From the NCBI RefSeq assembly GCF_002999335.1, contig NW_020312129.1, forward strand, positions 17,795 through 81,794: DNA of 64,000 nt. The letters run 5' to 3'. This DNA comes from Cyclospora cayetanensis (Eukaryota > Apicomplexa > Conoidasida > Eucoccidiorida > Eimeriidae). Each line of letters starts with the position of its first letter. Within the stretch, counting starts at the first letter, position 1. The notes beneath the pieces were generated by a model. That model did no database searches, was not told the DNA's origin, and saw only the letters and a list, made by a program, of their open reading frames with translations. Below, piece by piece: positions 14,485-27,300 of this stretch. The translations under genes and the position numbers were made by a program.

Positions 14485-17400
14485 TTGCACGCATTGTGCA
14501 GAATACGGCAAGCTATGACGGGGCAGATCTCAGATAAAGGACCTCTTGAGGTGCAGCAGTCGCATTCCATTTTGCCAGAGCAGGCGTACAAACCATTCAA
14601 GAGGCGCACTACCGAGTCAAAGAGGCTTCTAGGGGAGCCCTTTCGAAGCGAATTGCAGTTGCATGGGTCGGTGGGCTGGAGGGAACTTGCAGAGACAAGA
14701 GTTTGCTCTGTCGGAAAGCAGCTCGTAGCTGAGCCGGTGCGGAGCGCTAGCGGTAGGGCCGAAGCGGGTGGCGCCGCATTCTTCAGATGGAGGAGCACAG
14801 CGATCTCCCCAAATATGACTCTACAACAGAGGGTGACCCTAGCCGAGTCGCAGGGGTTTCTGCGTGCCAAAGTTGCCGCGAAGGAGCAACTATGTTCCCA
14901 AGTAATTGGTGAAAATCAGCAGCTGCTCAGACAGCTGGAGGATTCTAGGGCACGGCAACAGCAAACTGTCGAGCGACTCAAGGCGTGAGCAACAGAGCAC
15001 GCTTAGGCGGGAGGGGTTTATCTGCAGCATGTATTGCTTTGCATTGGTAGCCGGCAGCAGCCGGAGCTAAGCCAAATTGGCTCGCTCTCGTTTTAATCCT
15101 GAAACATGCCGTTGTACAAGGTGTTCGCACAATGCTTCCACAATGATCTGTATTGTATAAAACTTATAACCCGTATATAAAACTTCTAACCCGAAGGTCT
15201 CTGCTATAGTTACTGCCTGTAGGGGTTCCCACTGCGTACCTTTCCTTCTTTCTCCCGCTTAATAGAGTAGCTTGTAGCGTAAGACTGTGCTCTTGGATTG
15301 GCTCATCAGTGTGTAGCATTTCAGCTTGGTTGGCTGCTGCAGGGAGGCTTCGGCGGTGGTGCAGCACTTGCTGGCAGACACAGCTGTGTACAGGGATACT
15401 CATGAAAACCTGCTTAGGAAGTTAGAGCTACAAGAAAGGCAGGCAAGTAACGATGCCCATCGTGCTCGGCAGGCAGAGCGTCGTACGCAGGAAGCTGAGG
15501 AGAAGCTACTCGTTCTGAAAAGGCAAGTGGCCATTGGCAAAGTAGGCCGGACCAGAGCATTAGTTTAGGGCCATAGTATATTCGGTCCCTCCTCTCTCTC
15601 TACTGAGGACGTGGGTGGTTTTCTTGGCTTCTTTTTGGCCACGTGCATTCTACTGTCACCTTTAGGTAAGGCTTTTGCGCTTCTGTTCTTAGATTGACTC
15701 AAAAGAATTTGGGGGGTTTTACCGCAGGTTTGTGGCTGGATTGCAAGAAAAGCAGAAGGCTTTGGAGGAGGAAGCGCACGCATTCATTTTGGCCTTCGGC
15801 CATCTGAAGAGCGCCGTAAAGACATTTGCAGCAAGCATCGCAGCTTGCAATGTGAGTTGCTTAGACAGGCCTGAAGGACTTAGCAGGACCACTCAATGTC
15901 AAACCTTCGAAAGGACACTTGCTCGTAGTCGAGAGGCAGAGAACAGCTGTCCTCCGAGAGGCGTGTGTAGAGGTAACGTTTATAGACTTCTACCACCACG
16001 TTGAACACATGTTCCTTGGATTTGTCTGCCCTGAGGTATCCTACCAGTTTTCAGACGACAACACGGCGGCCTTGGAGCAGCTACCGGAGATGGTGACCCT
16101 CGGTGTTAATCGCATGCAGGTAAGGCAATGCATCAGACAGCCTGGTGTAGGAGTAGCAGTGTCCTTGGTTCATTACGTTGCATGAAGTGAATGCAGGACT
16201 TTGCATACGACCGATTCAGAAGGTTCATGTAGCTCCAATGTTTTATTTTCCTTTGTGGCTCGCAGCTAGTTCTATCAGAGACAGAAGCGGTTCTTCTGGA
16301 GAAGGGATTTGTGAGGGAAGTCAGTGCAAAACGCATTCTGCAGGTATGTCGTACCGCCAGCAGCCGCACCCCCGGAGCTCACAAAGCTCGTAGAGGGTCC
16401 TGGCGGTGCAGAGTGTTTACAGTAGAGTCGTTTCATGTTGTAAAGCTTTTAATATTAGGCAGTACGCTAATAGGCGGCCATCCACCTAGTGAGTGCCGCG
16501 CAACTGTTTTCATGTAGCTTGCACATCGGGTATTTTGTGGCGCTTTGTTTCTCCTGATGTCTTGCCACCTACCTGCAGAGTATATCCAACGCTAAGCCCG
16601 ACACAATGGTTCCAGCTAGCGAAGCATCTCGGTTACAAAGGGAGCGCAAGATGTGGGAGAACAAATATTTGGTGCGTTTCTACACTCCGGAAGGAGTATA
16701 TATATACATATATATAAACAATCTGCAATTACTCAGCCACTATCGAGTTAAAGTCCGCAGTAGAAAAGGATTCGCGGCTTCGCTGCCTGCACGATAGGCT
16801 TGCTTTGGCCTCTTCTGTCTCTCAGAAAACGGAAAAGGAGCTACGTGCAACAGAGAAGCAACTCGGGGAAGTAAAGAAGGAGAACGAACGCAAGGCGGAA
16901 GCTTTACTCAAACTCCGTCTAAAGGATCACCGAATTAAGTAAGACCGCCTTCTGCAAGCATCACATGGTACTGCAGTGGCCACTCACAGTGCCTCATGGC
17001 AGTCCTTTATCCCGAAGAGGGGACGGCCATGTGGAGCCAGACACATAAACAAGCACGTTGTTTCAATCTAAAGCGACGTTGTTTTAACAGGGACGCTAGG
17101 AGATAAAGCTTATTCTAGGTGCAAACTTTCGCTCTAACGTGGCGGCTCACGTACAGGGAGTCAATGCCGAAAATTCAGAACTAAATCCCATTTACTAGTA
17201 GGCAAGAGACGATCCCCTAACAACATGTGCATGCGTTCTCTGCCCGCGTTTCTTGCTCAGGCTACAAGACGCTGAAGTTGCATCTGCTAAGGCGAAAGCA
17301 CACGAGATAAACTTTCAGCTCGAGAAACTTCGAAAGGAAAGGTGCAACATCTTTAACGTCAAGTTTAGATAACGCAATACAAGGGATAGAGATATACGAA

Positions 17401-19976
17401 AACTGAGGGCAAACCCTGCGGGGTAAGTTGGGATTATAACCTTAATTCACTCTACATCCAGGCACAAAAATACACCTAAATGTGCTATCTGCTTTAGAGA
17501 TTATCTGGCTGCTTGGAAAGCTTCGCATCCGGTGTACAAGGGCTACCGGTGGGAAGCTAATGCAGGTGAGAAGTCTCGTTCAGTTTCCGGAAGTCATGCC
17601 AACGGTCCATCCAGCTCAGTGATCCAGGGTTTCGAGTTCTCCACTTTGAAGACACCGCAGCGCGGCGACCAGTCAAAATCGGTGCGCACTAATTTTGTTC
17701 GTTCTGCTTCTCGGGCTTCCATAGCAAGCAGCCGGCGTGTATCTTCTGTCTCTTCGGTGGTTGCGCCAGAGCAGAAAGCCGCACTACTCCGCAGCGAGCG
17801 ACATGCTGCACGGATAGAAACAGGCAATTTATCGTCGATGGCAGTCAAATCATCCAGTACCTCGGCCCTTTCACGGGCTGTTCGAGGGGTGTTGGCAATA
17901 CCCCGAAGCAGCCGAGTGTCTCGGCAATCGCTCGAGCAGACGGGGATGAAGCTTCTGCGACGCAGTAGCATTGGCCCCTCCAATGCCGAAGACTCTAGAG
18001 GCAAGCAGAAGGGGCTGTTTGCTGGCGATGAATCCCTGAAGCTCGCACGAGGCCGGAGTGCATCCAGACTGGAAGAAGGGAGGGCCCTCTCGAGGGTTTC
18101 TAGCACTGGAGAAGCACATCGCCATCTTACTCTGACGCTCCCGAGCAGCCCAAGGTCCGTTGTCACACCGACATTTGCACATGCAGAAACTAATAGCATC
18201 GTTATGAATGGCCCCACAGCAGGCCGTGCGTTTCAGTCGGAGGACCCAGCCGGCGTCACCCGCCTTTCTAACTTCTTCAGCACTGCTTTTAGTAAGGCGG
18301 CCGCCAAGGAGAAAGAGGTGACTAGACAGCCCAAAGAGGAAACAAAAATTGAATCAGCAGCTGATTTATCTCTTAGGATGGGCCGCTCAGGCCACACAGC
18401 CTCATCCGCAGGCATTAGACGCGGGGGATCCATCGCGTCCACTAGAAGCTTAGTCCCTGGTGGTCGGAGAGTCCACATTGAGCTTCATGATGTAGCAGCA
18501 GAGGGCACTTCCGAGCTGGAGAATAAGGGCAACGAGAAAGACGAGCCCCTAAGCCCAAAGAGCCATATTGCAAGGGCCCAGGCTCTAGCTTTCATGGAAG
18601 GCAGCGCACCAAGCAGCACCTACCGAGATGGCGACCATACTGTGTCGCTTCCCCGACTTTCCCGAATGGATTCGTTTACTTCTGGAGCTTCTGTAAGGAC
18701 GTTGCGCAGCCCCATTGCAGCGGCGGTAGCTTCCTCAGTGCATGCACAGGATGAGGCGGTAAGTGAGGGCACTGGATTGCAGCAGCAAGCAGGCCGACGG
18801 CTTGCAGGGGGGAATACAACTGTGAAGGAGCTTGTAGGAGAGGCAGCCACGAAAGGAGACATACCTATGGATAGCGAGGATGTAGCGCATGCTTCAGCAT
18901 CCGCTTCAAAGGGATTTCGCGGGAGCTCCGAAGCGTCTCTTGCAGAGGGGCCTACGGCTCCGCACGTGGAAAACAAGCAGAAAGTGGAGGAGGGCTCTAG
19001 GCGTCCTGTAGAGCGCAGCGACGGTTCTCTTCCTACGGAGAAGAAAGGTTTCTCAAGTCAGCGGGGGGACGACGGTGTGGCTGTCGGTGGGGCCCCGCTG
19101 GATATGGAAGGTCTTCTAAGGAAGTACCTAGAGGGTCCTGCAATGGAAGCCACTGAAAAAATGCATAGTGATACAGCTACAGGAAAAGAGGCTGTTCTAG
19201 GGGACCAACAGGCAGAGATTGACTCGCAGGGTGATAGAGATAGGCATGAGAAAGATATTCGGGCTGACAAGCCTCCCCAGCATCATGGCCTTGAGAAGAA
19301 AATCGTCGAGGAGGGCACTTCTCTTCCACTTTTTCAGAGAAACGCTGCAGCTCCTCCTAGTGCCAAGGCTTGGAAAACGAAGCCACTTGACGTAGCCAGC
19401 GTCGTAGCGCCCCCGGAGGAGACAAGGGCCCCACACATGGTAGCTACGGAGAGCGCCGAACAGTACCCAGTCGTGCGAATGGGCACGAGGGCGGGGCCTG
19501 ATGGGGGACCTTCCCGAACCATAGCTGGGATCCGAAAGGCTCCTCCTAAGCTTATTGGAAAACCTGATAGCAGCATGCCTAAATCGGTAGTCACTCAGGT
19601 CTTCTCACAGCCACCAGTTCTCAAAATGAATTCTGGCGTCGAAGCAGCAGCGTCAAGCGAAGCGGCACCAGTCACACCGGCAAGGCAGATGGAGAAAGGC
19701 AAGCCGGAGGTGCCCCCTCTTCTTACCTTGGCAAATATACCCAATCCGGATCCCTCTGCAGCATCGACAGCGAGGTTAGAATCTCCTCCTGAAGTGCCAC
19801 GAGGAGGTGATAGCGGGGCTCCAGCTTTTGGGCGACACACAAGGAAGCGTATGTCTGCTGGGGAAGTTTCAATCGGGAGCTGGGCTATGGCAGCTCCCAA
19901 AATAAGCGTTAGTTCTTTTAAGCTCCCCCAGCAGGGAGCACCAGAAGCAGCAGGCAGACAGCTTAGTGGGTTATAG
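14485..19976 (+). CDS. Large coiled-coil protein with Ser-rich disordered tail, 9 exons
   Basis: Proposed exons are 14485-14984, 15343-15522, 15728-15851, about 15940-16119, 16266-16343, 16579-16671, 16826-16938, 17261-17341 and 17498-19976. The summed frame closes at 1275 residues. Exons 1-8 are largely heptad-like and charged, for example LLRQLEDSRARQQQTVERL, AERRTQEAEEKLLVLKR and KTEKELRATEKQLGEVKK, so a long coiled coil is likely. The last exon gives about 820 residues rich in Ser, Ala, Arg, Glu and Gly, with no fold or known motif seen. Intron 2 uses a GC donor (AAAAG|GCAAGT). The acceptor of exon 4 is the least certain, and the real start may lie further upstream. A cytoskeletal or scaffold role is a guess from architecture only; no motor domain was found. 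Confidence 0.62.
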
Positions 19977-20600
19977 GGAGTTGCTCTCTGCATTGCTATT
20001 TTGAGCCAACTATTCGCGGAACGCACAGAGCAGAAATAATCTTTTCCTTGCTCCTCTCATACTCTTTTCCAGTCATAGTGGACTTTGTTCACTCAGAATT
20101 AGCTTTCGTTGTTCGAGCTTACCTACTGCAAATTTTGTGACTGTATTAAATGCCCTCACAGTGTGCGAATACGATTAGGAAATGTTAATCCGATTCCTAG
20201 GCTTAGTGCGCTACTTTTCTCTAGCGGTGTATTGGTTTGACCTCCCGCGATACTAGGCCCTAACAGGGATGCCTGATAGACTGTGGATATGCAATGCTAC
20301 TTGAGTGTAGTGTGGTTTTCCCTAATGTAGCTCACGACGCTGTTTTGCGGCATTCTGCAGAATTAGACAGAGTAACGCTCCCAGCGGCCAATGACTGTGA
20401 CAGGTTCAAACGGAGGAGCTCGAGAAACGCCATGACTGCTTCGGGTGGTATTGCAAAGGGAATCCAGAAGAGCTGCTACCGGGCAACTAGGGCACTCGTA
20501 TCAGCGCTGTAATGATCTTCAATAGGATATTGGCTGTAAAGGTGAATCAACAAAAGAGAATTGAGCTAAAGACCCCGGTTGTCAAGTAGTTTCCCCATGA
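19977..20600. other. Intergenic, nothing recognised
   Basis: The stretch follows the stop of the coiled-coil gene. It is AT-richer than the upstream exon and holds only one 72-codon frame without a domain. Confidence 0.4.
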
Positions 20601-20820
20601 AGACACGCGTGCTACAGTTTTGCCTCCAGGCGTTTGTGCTTCGATAAAATCGCTTTACCTGCAGTGTCATATGCCGGGCTGAGACACGACCACAGCACAG
20701 TACCTTACTTATTAAAATCCTGTGCTGCGTTCGTGTGCCAGCCCGGCATATGACACTGCAGGTTTGGGAGTTTTATCGAGGCACAAACGCCTGCAGGCAA
20801 AGCTGTAGCAGGCATGTGCT
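20601..20820. repeat. Long imperfect inverted repeat (hairpin)
   Basis: The left arm, 20601-20700, is nearly the reverse complement of the right arm, 20720-20820, by eye roughly 80% or better over about 100 bp. A loop of about 19 bases lies between. Shared blocks include CAGTGTCATATGCCGGGCT and its complement, CAGGCGTTTGTGC and its complement, and CAGCACAG facing CTGTGCTG next to the loop. It could be a MITE-like element, a collapsed pair of inverted repeat copies, or the source of a hairpin RNA. It is not a bacterial-type terminator. Confidence 0.85.
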
Positions 20821-21049
20821 GCTTGGAAAGGTCCGTAAAATGCCAGGTGACGCCTGACTTCTCGACTTTCTCTGGAAGCTCTAATGCACAATTGCATCAA
20901 TACTCGAAAGATTCAAGCGGATTCATGAGAGCCCTGCAATGTTGATTGCTTCAGTGTCCCTTCCGATATGCCCGTGGACTCTCCGGGATGCTCCCGATAC
21001 TTGGGCCTCCCCATTACAGCGACTTACGCCTTTTGCCTTTATTGGGACC

Positions 21050-24000
21050 CTAAGGAGCCCGAAAGCCGACCCAGAGTGCTCTTTCATGCAGCTCAGGGCC
21101 CCCTAAACCTCCCTCTGACAGAGTGACACTGAGCCACGCAAGGCGAGGGTTGTACGCCGCGATCAACTCCAGCCGCAGGGAGTCATCTTCATCCAATTTA
21201 CCTAAGCCTTGAGTTGTTGGCAACCCCGTATTTTCCTCTTCTTCACAACCGGTAACATCAGTTGCTGATGCAGCCGCGTTTGCTGCGGATTGCACCGGCG
21301 AGCTCGTAGCAAGGCGCGAAGCGTTGTGAGTCACAAAAGGCCCATTGCGGTGCAAGGGACATGGGTCCTGCCTGCTTGCTATTGCCGCAAGACCAGCTAT
21401 TGGAACCGCTGGTGGAGCACACTCTCGCTGATTGACTGTTCCCTGCTGTTGTGCTTGATGCTGCTGTTCCACCTGCTTGGGCTCTGATATTGCAAGAGCG
21501 GACGCCAACGGCTCTAGGGTAATCTGAAGGCGCCCAAGCTGTTGAAGTACAGAAGTTTTTTGTAAGCCTGTATAGTGCCACAACAAAGAGATAAGCTCCT
21601 AAGTGTGATTTCCATTTCTGTGCAACTTCAGAAATGACCCCAAAGGCCTACACTTCTGTCAGTAAGGCCGACTCATGAAGCATGTAGAATTCTTTGTCAG
21701 TAAAACACCCCTGATGTATCCGCCCTTAAGGCTAATGTGCTGCACTCTAGCTTTTGCATAATTCTCTTTGACACAGTCTGTGTTGTGCCGTACCGTATCC
21801 GGCCTTCTGCTGGTCGTCAGCCAACCCTTTCCCACGTTTCTCTGTGCTGCTGCCCTCCTGTTGGACACAGCCTTCTGGTGAGTCCTCTTTGCAGGGCCAG
21901 AGGCTGCAGAACAGCCAGCGGTTGCGCCTTCCCTGAAGGGAGCGGAGCTTCATCGCCATGGCCTCTCGCAACTTTTCAACGGAAAATACGTCCAACTCCT
22001 TGAATGGTGCGCAGCTGCAGAGCCGCCTACTGAAAGTCCAGCTGCAGCACCCTGAAGCACAACAGGGTCCTGAATCCCATGCCTGGGTCCTGACAGAAAC
22101 ACAGCCTGCTCTGCCTCTACCCTCGGTGGCCAACTCTGGAAGAAGCGCAGATCGCTGCACAGAAACTCCGACGCTTTGCAAACGCAACAAGAAGTCCTCG
22201 TCCTCAAAACCCCAGCCCTCATAGCGCAGGTCGTGGCCTGTTCAGTAACAAGTCCACAGTTTACACACAAAATCATGAATGTCAGGCAAGTTGCTCCAAG
22301 AGCCACCGTAAGTAACGCATCTGGGGGGTGTCTGTAATGCAAGAGATCATAATCAGGCATGGAAAGATTAAGCAGCGCTGATCGACGATCTAGAAACGTA
22401 CCGTCAGCTTTCATGACGTCCTCAAGCCGCAGACAAACCACCATCGATAACGACCAAGGCTCCCCATACAGATGCCGCGCAACACCCACTTGAGGAGCCG
22501 GGAAGTAGCAGCCTGGGGCACTCCAGCACAACCCATCGACAGATTCATGCTTCCACACTAGCAAAAACAAAATACGGACGCCCATTACTTACAGGATACA
22601 AGTCAGCTGCAGTGTATACCTCTAACCAACAAAGGCCCTGACACCGCTTTCATACGGCAGCCCGAAATAAAGTCCCCACTAACAGTCCGCCAGTGGCACT
22701 TGTGATGTAAAACCCCCAGAGCAGCAGACGCTCACAGGGTCTCCCTAGTCTGGCCAGCTTGTCGAAGTCTTTTCCTCTAGGCACCACGTCCACGTCGTGC
22801 AGGCACACAAACACTCGGCGTGCAGTCTGTATCTTGCGGCATATCTCAACTTGGGAGTCCTGCCCCTTTTCCCTGAGCGGCCCCTCTCCGCTTTCTCCGC
22901 CTATATGGGTAACGTTTTGCCTTTGGCGAGGAGCTCCACACACCCTCACCGTACCAACCGCGGGTACATCGGATCCTATAGAAGACTGATGGGAATATTC
23001 ACGATACCATCCTCGCTGCTGCGCGGCCCACAAGCAAGCAGCATTGAGCAACAAGCCTGCGCAAAGCACGGTATCACCCCAAGGTGCTCTGCTTCCTCAA
23101 GTATCGCTTTTGGGGGCTAGCCAAACACCACTTTACATACTACTGCTACGGGGGCCCCTGGAAGCCTCATGCTCGCAGGGAAAGCATAAACCACAGAATT
23201 ATACCCCCCGTCCTACGACAACCCTTCTTTTGGGCATGGATGATGGTTTAAAACTGTGGTCTAAAAGCATCCCGTTCCTCCCTAAAGAATTAAGACCACG
23301 GAGCGCGACCAGCATGGACGGAGCTTCAAGGGGGAGAGGAGGCTAAGGAGGAGAGATCAAAAGAGAGAATATAAAGGATGAGTTTAATCGAGGAGTAGGA
23401 GAAGAAAAGAAGACTACACGCAACAGTCTACGTGGGGTTCTAAAAAATTGCCATGAATTCCTTTACTTCTGTGGAAAGGCCTCGAATCACGCTGTTCTGC
23501 TACGATGAAGCAGAAATCGGTTCTCCCGCAAGTCTTCCCCTCTCGCTGCTTCTGTTCTCCAGGGTCCTGCAGCAGTCCCTCAAGGTAGTCGGTCACAGTT
23601 CTTAGCATGAGCCTCAGATGGGCCCTCCTTCTTCTGTATGGTACAATGACAATAAGCATTTCTTCGGCAGGTGGAGATGCTGCCGCCGTCCGCTGGCTTG
23701 TGTCGAGGCTAGAATCACTTTTGGCCTGTTCAGCGGCAGCATTAGCAGCCACAAAGGGGAGGGGAGCTCTCCCAGGAACCACAGCCGGCATTCTGCCCCC
23801 CGAAATGGCACAAAGGTCCCCTCCAAAGCCCACAGTATCCATCAGCTGTGTGATTTGGGGACATCCAAATTTGTATGGGCTTGCACGCTGCATCAGCTGT
23901 GAGGTGCGTATGCACCAGAGCGCGCGACAGCGGCCATTGATACGGCCGCGAGCCAGTGCGAAGCGCGAAGAGCCAGCAAGTTTCCGAGCTCCCGTCCCCA

Positions 24001-24250
24001 GTGCAGTTTTCCTGCATCATTCCGTGGGGGGCTGGCAGGCCCTCTGGCAGTTTTCTGAACTATAAGCGGAGGAGGCCGAGAGCGACCAAAGAGGCGAAAA
24101 TGACTGACGATGCCCGAAACTGCGATCCATCTGTTTTTGGCGTTCCAGCAAAGACATCTTAGCTAAGAAGTGGTAGAGGAGATAAGAAACAAGCAGAAAA
24201 ATAGAGCCCATCACACCTGGAGACGCACGCAAGGATCTCACCGGGACCAC
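21050..24250 (-). CDS. Putative GT7-like (beta-1,4-galactosyltransferase family) glycosyltransferase, multi-exon, partly resolved
   Basis: GT7 enzymes are Golgi type II membrane proteins that transfer sugars from UDP-sugars. The family signs appear in order on this strand. Near 24200 there is a start followed by a hydrophobic anchor (FLLVSYLLYHFLA). Near 23600-23660 lies VIVPYRRRRAHLRLML, then FIVAEQ and PFHR up to a donor at 23466. An exon opening at 23281 gives NGMLLDHSF. Near 22800 is VFVCLHDVDVVPRG, the family DVD metal-binding site. Exon 22557-22402 has RHLYGEPWSLSM and LRLEDVMKADG. The usual WGWGGED block was not found; near 21150-21200 a segment LDEDDSLRLELIAA could be a diverged counterpart. 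The C-terminal part to 21050 is therefore tentative. Several junctions are unresolved. Confidence 0.5.
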
Positions 24251-24381
24251 CCCTTGCGTTCTATGACCAGCTCTTCACCGTCGCCCCCGAAGCGGTACTC
24301 TGCGCGTCTCAGGAGCAGCTTCTGTTTGACTTCGAAGGCTTCTTGAATGCTATTTCTTGATCCTTCGACGGGTTTCGTTAA

Positions 24382-27300
24382 ATGCGCGTTTCCGAAATTC
24401 GAATTCCGGAGCAGCAAGTCCCCTGCCTCGATTCTAAGGCGCTTTATCGCCTTAGGAGCCCAACACCTCCAATTTTTTTAAATCCCTTGGGGAATCAGGT
24501 TGCAAGGATACTCTTCACCAGATCGACCAGGCCCTTGGCTGTGGAGAACTTGGCGCTCAAAGGGCCCAAGGGTCTCCTTGCGGTATCGCTGGGGACGCCT
24601 TGAAACCCGAGCTCTGCGTACCACGAAGGTAGCCATCAAATCGGCGCTCGACGGCAGCTGGAGGGGTGCCCTGATGCCTGTCGCAGCTCGGCGGCCCCTA
24701 GATGGCTGAGAGCGCCTCTTCTTGCAGGGGGCCCCCGGGGGCCCCCTACGCGTCATCCTGCAACCCCGTGGCCTTCAGCTCCGTAAAGAGCCATGGAACC
24801 GTCTGGAGAGCGAACCTTACAAAGGCTGCAGGTGAACGGGCGCTAGCTTGAAGCCCTGAATACGGCACACGCCAGTGTGTGTGCCCCCTGCCTCCTTTAG
24901 GGTTTGCATCTGGCATGTGACCCACACAAGGAGCTGCCCGTGAACGAAGGCTCTGGGTGCGGGTGCATTGGGGAATACTATTTGGCGTGCCATGCGGTGC
25001 CCTTCTGCGAGCAGCCTTCTGCACAACAGTGGCAAGTGCGACCTTGTCAAGGGATGGCCGGCAGCTGGCTCTCTGCGATGGCAGCACGCTTCTTACCCTC
25101 GATGTAGCGGCAGCAGCAAATTCTGAGGCTGCAGCGCCCTATAGAGGGTCGCTCGCCTCTCCAGTCGGCCTCTTGCGAGTCTCAGAATGTCCAGCAGCCG
25201 CCGTGTCTCCTCCGAAGAGCTCGCCTACGGAGGCTCATGGGGAAGGCCTCGTCAGGGGCCCCTCGCAGGTTCAGCAGACAGTTAGACAGATGCTGACGGC
25301 TACACACACCCTGGATCAGAACCGTCGGTAAGCCGATGGCTGATGTTCTGCACTTGAGAGGTTCGAGCAACCGATCAGCTGCCCTCTGACTCCTCCTGCC
25401 GGTGCTGGGACTGCTGTGGCGCGTCGGATGCCGTTTCGTTTGCTCCTCAGCGTACACTGCATCTGTTGGCTCCCCCCCTTTCCCATATCGGAATTTACGC
25501 AACCCGCACTAAGGGGGCCCTCCGGTATCAGCCGGCGTTGTATTGCCGGGTTGCGGGGCGATGCCTGCCGGTGTTTGGCTGTGACGACGCGGGACGGCAG
25601 CGTCTCGCTGTGGCTTCACAAAGAGAAGGAACTCCCGCTTCCCCAGGTAAAGCTGCAATGATCATCTCCAGGAAGGGCGGCAGCAGCACCGAAACAGCGG
25701 ACGAATGAGCGCTGAACGAGGTGCTGGAGACTGCTGCCCGTGTCTCGAAGTGCTGAGTCTCAGGGCGCTAGGTCTTAAGGGGAGGTAACTCCTGCAGTGC
25801 TAGGGCCCACCGAATGCCCCAGACCTCGAATCCATGGCTGTGCCTTTCTCTTGTCAGACGCGACCTCCTGCTGCGTTTTGATGCCCTTGGTCGCAGGCCC
25901 TAACCCTTGCTGTCGACTTGGGCGCTGCATGGCGGCAATACAATAGCGTCGAGACCTCACACCAGAGGCTCCTAGCTGGCCCTCTCGTGCATAGCTGGCA
26001 CTGTGTGCTTTCGACAGCGCAACAAGGCAGTAACGGAGGCCATCACTGCGTACTGAATCCGTTCAGGGTCTCCTTGAGCAGTTGCGGGGCGGCCGCAGGG
26101 CTGGAAGACCCCCTTGTTGCCGCACCCGCTGTTGCTCTCTGCTGCCCATGCCCCCGAAACCGCCCGCAACAAAAAGACGCGGCAGGGAGACAACCCGATG
26201 TCAGCAGGATCAGCAACAGTGCCGCCGCCAGTAGCAGGGGCACTGACACACTCACTGGCTACGGTGTCTTCAGCGGTTCACTTGTTGCAGTGGCATCGCG
26301 CAGTTTCATTGCGCTCTTCCTGGTTAGCGGATCCCGTATGAGTCACAGCACCTGCGAATCATCGCCGGCCGTCGATAGCACTAGCAACACCAACACTCTC
26401 AGCGGCCTTCGCAAGGGGAAGATGGGGCCTTCGCCTCCTGGTGACCCTTGTGAGCCTGCACCCTCTCGGTTGAAGTATCAGTATCCAGCGGCCCCTAAGC
26501 GCTCCCTTTCCATTTCAAAAGCTCTTGAGAAACAAGAGGACGATGTGGGCCTGGGACGGCGACCCCGCCGTGCAGCTACAACGAGGGCGCGCGCTGCAGT
26601 CAGCGCTGCGCTCTCCGCTGAGCAGTGTAGTGATGCCGAGGCTACAGCACAGCAACCAGTGGGGAGTCAAAGAGGTGGCAGAGGGAGGAATCATGCGGCT
26701 AGGAGCGGTGTGAGGACTTCCTTTTCGCACGATACCGGGCCGCCTTCAAGCGTCACAGATAACGGAGAGGCGCCGGTTGTTGAATCACCCCGTGGACGTG
26801 TTCGTGGAGCTGCCGTATCTGGTGAAGGGAAGGGTCCGCGGCAAGGCGGAACCAGGAAAGGCACCCTTCGGAGAAAAAAGCGGCAGAAAGAGACCTCAGG
26901 GTCCTCAGCGTCGTCTCCCAGCTTTGTGGGATCTGATCCACCCAGCAGCAGCAGCAGTAGCGCTAGCCTTACTGAAAGCAGCAGTGTAGAAATTGGGGAT
27001 AGCGACTCAGGAGAGGATGCCGATAGCAAGGCCCCACCCCGTAAGAGGAAACAGGAGACGCAGAGTGTGCAGGTCTCACGAAAACGTGCAGTCGCAGCAG
27101 CAGCAGCAGCTGCTGCTGCTGCAGAGTCAAGTGGCGGAGCTTCCTCGAAGCTCACTGCGGAGGCAGAGCAGCGGCAGCAGAGGTGGCGCCGAGCAGCAGG
27201 TGCTGCAGTTCAGGTAGGAGATCTAGAAAGGGCTTCTGCTACAGCTGGGTTGCTGCAGCCCCTTTTACTCACGGTCCTAGCCATTCCGAGGCCGGACAGC

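Noticed and set aside
14181..14870. 229-codon frame on the minus strand
   Set aside because: It is antisense to the first exon of the coiled-coil gene, has no domain, and that exon's own frame is heptad-like and joins well to the next exons.
15152..15195. Short tandem duplication AAAACTTATAACCCG / AAAACTTCTAACCCG
   Set aside because: Only two copies, inside an intron; it is not a telomere-type array.
17594..18217. 207-codon minus-strand frame, and others antisense to 17498-19976
   Set aside because: These are shadows of the Ser/Arg-rich last exon; such composition leaves the opposite strand open.
26691..27155. 154-codon minus-strand frame with poly-Ala
   Set aside because: It is a shadow of the low-complexity part of the WD40-like gene.
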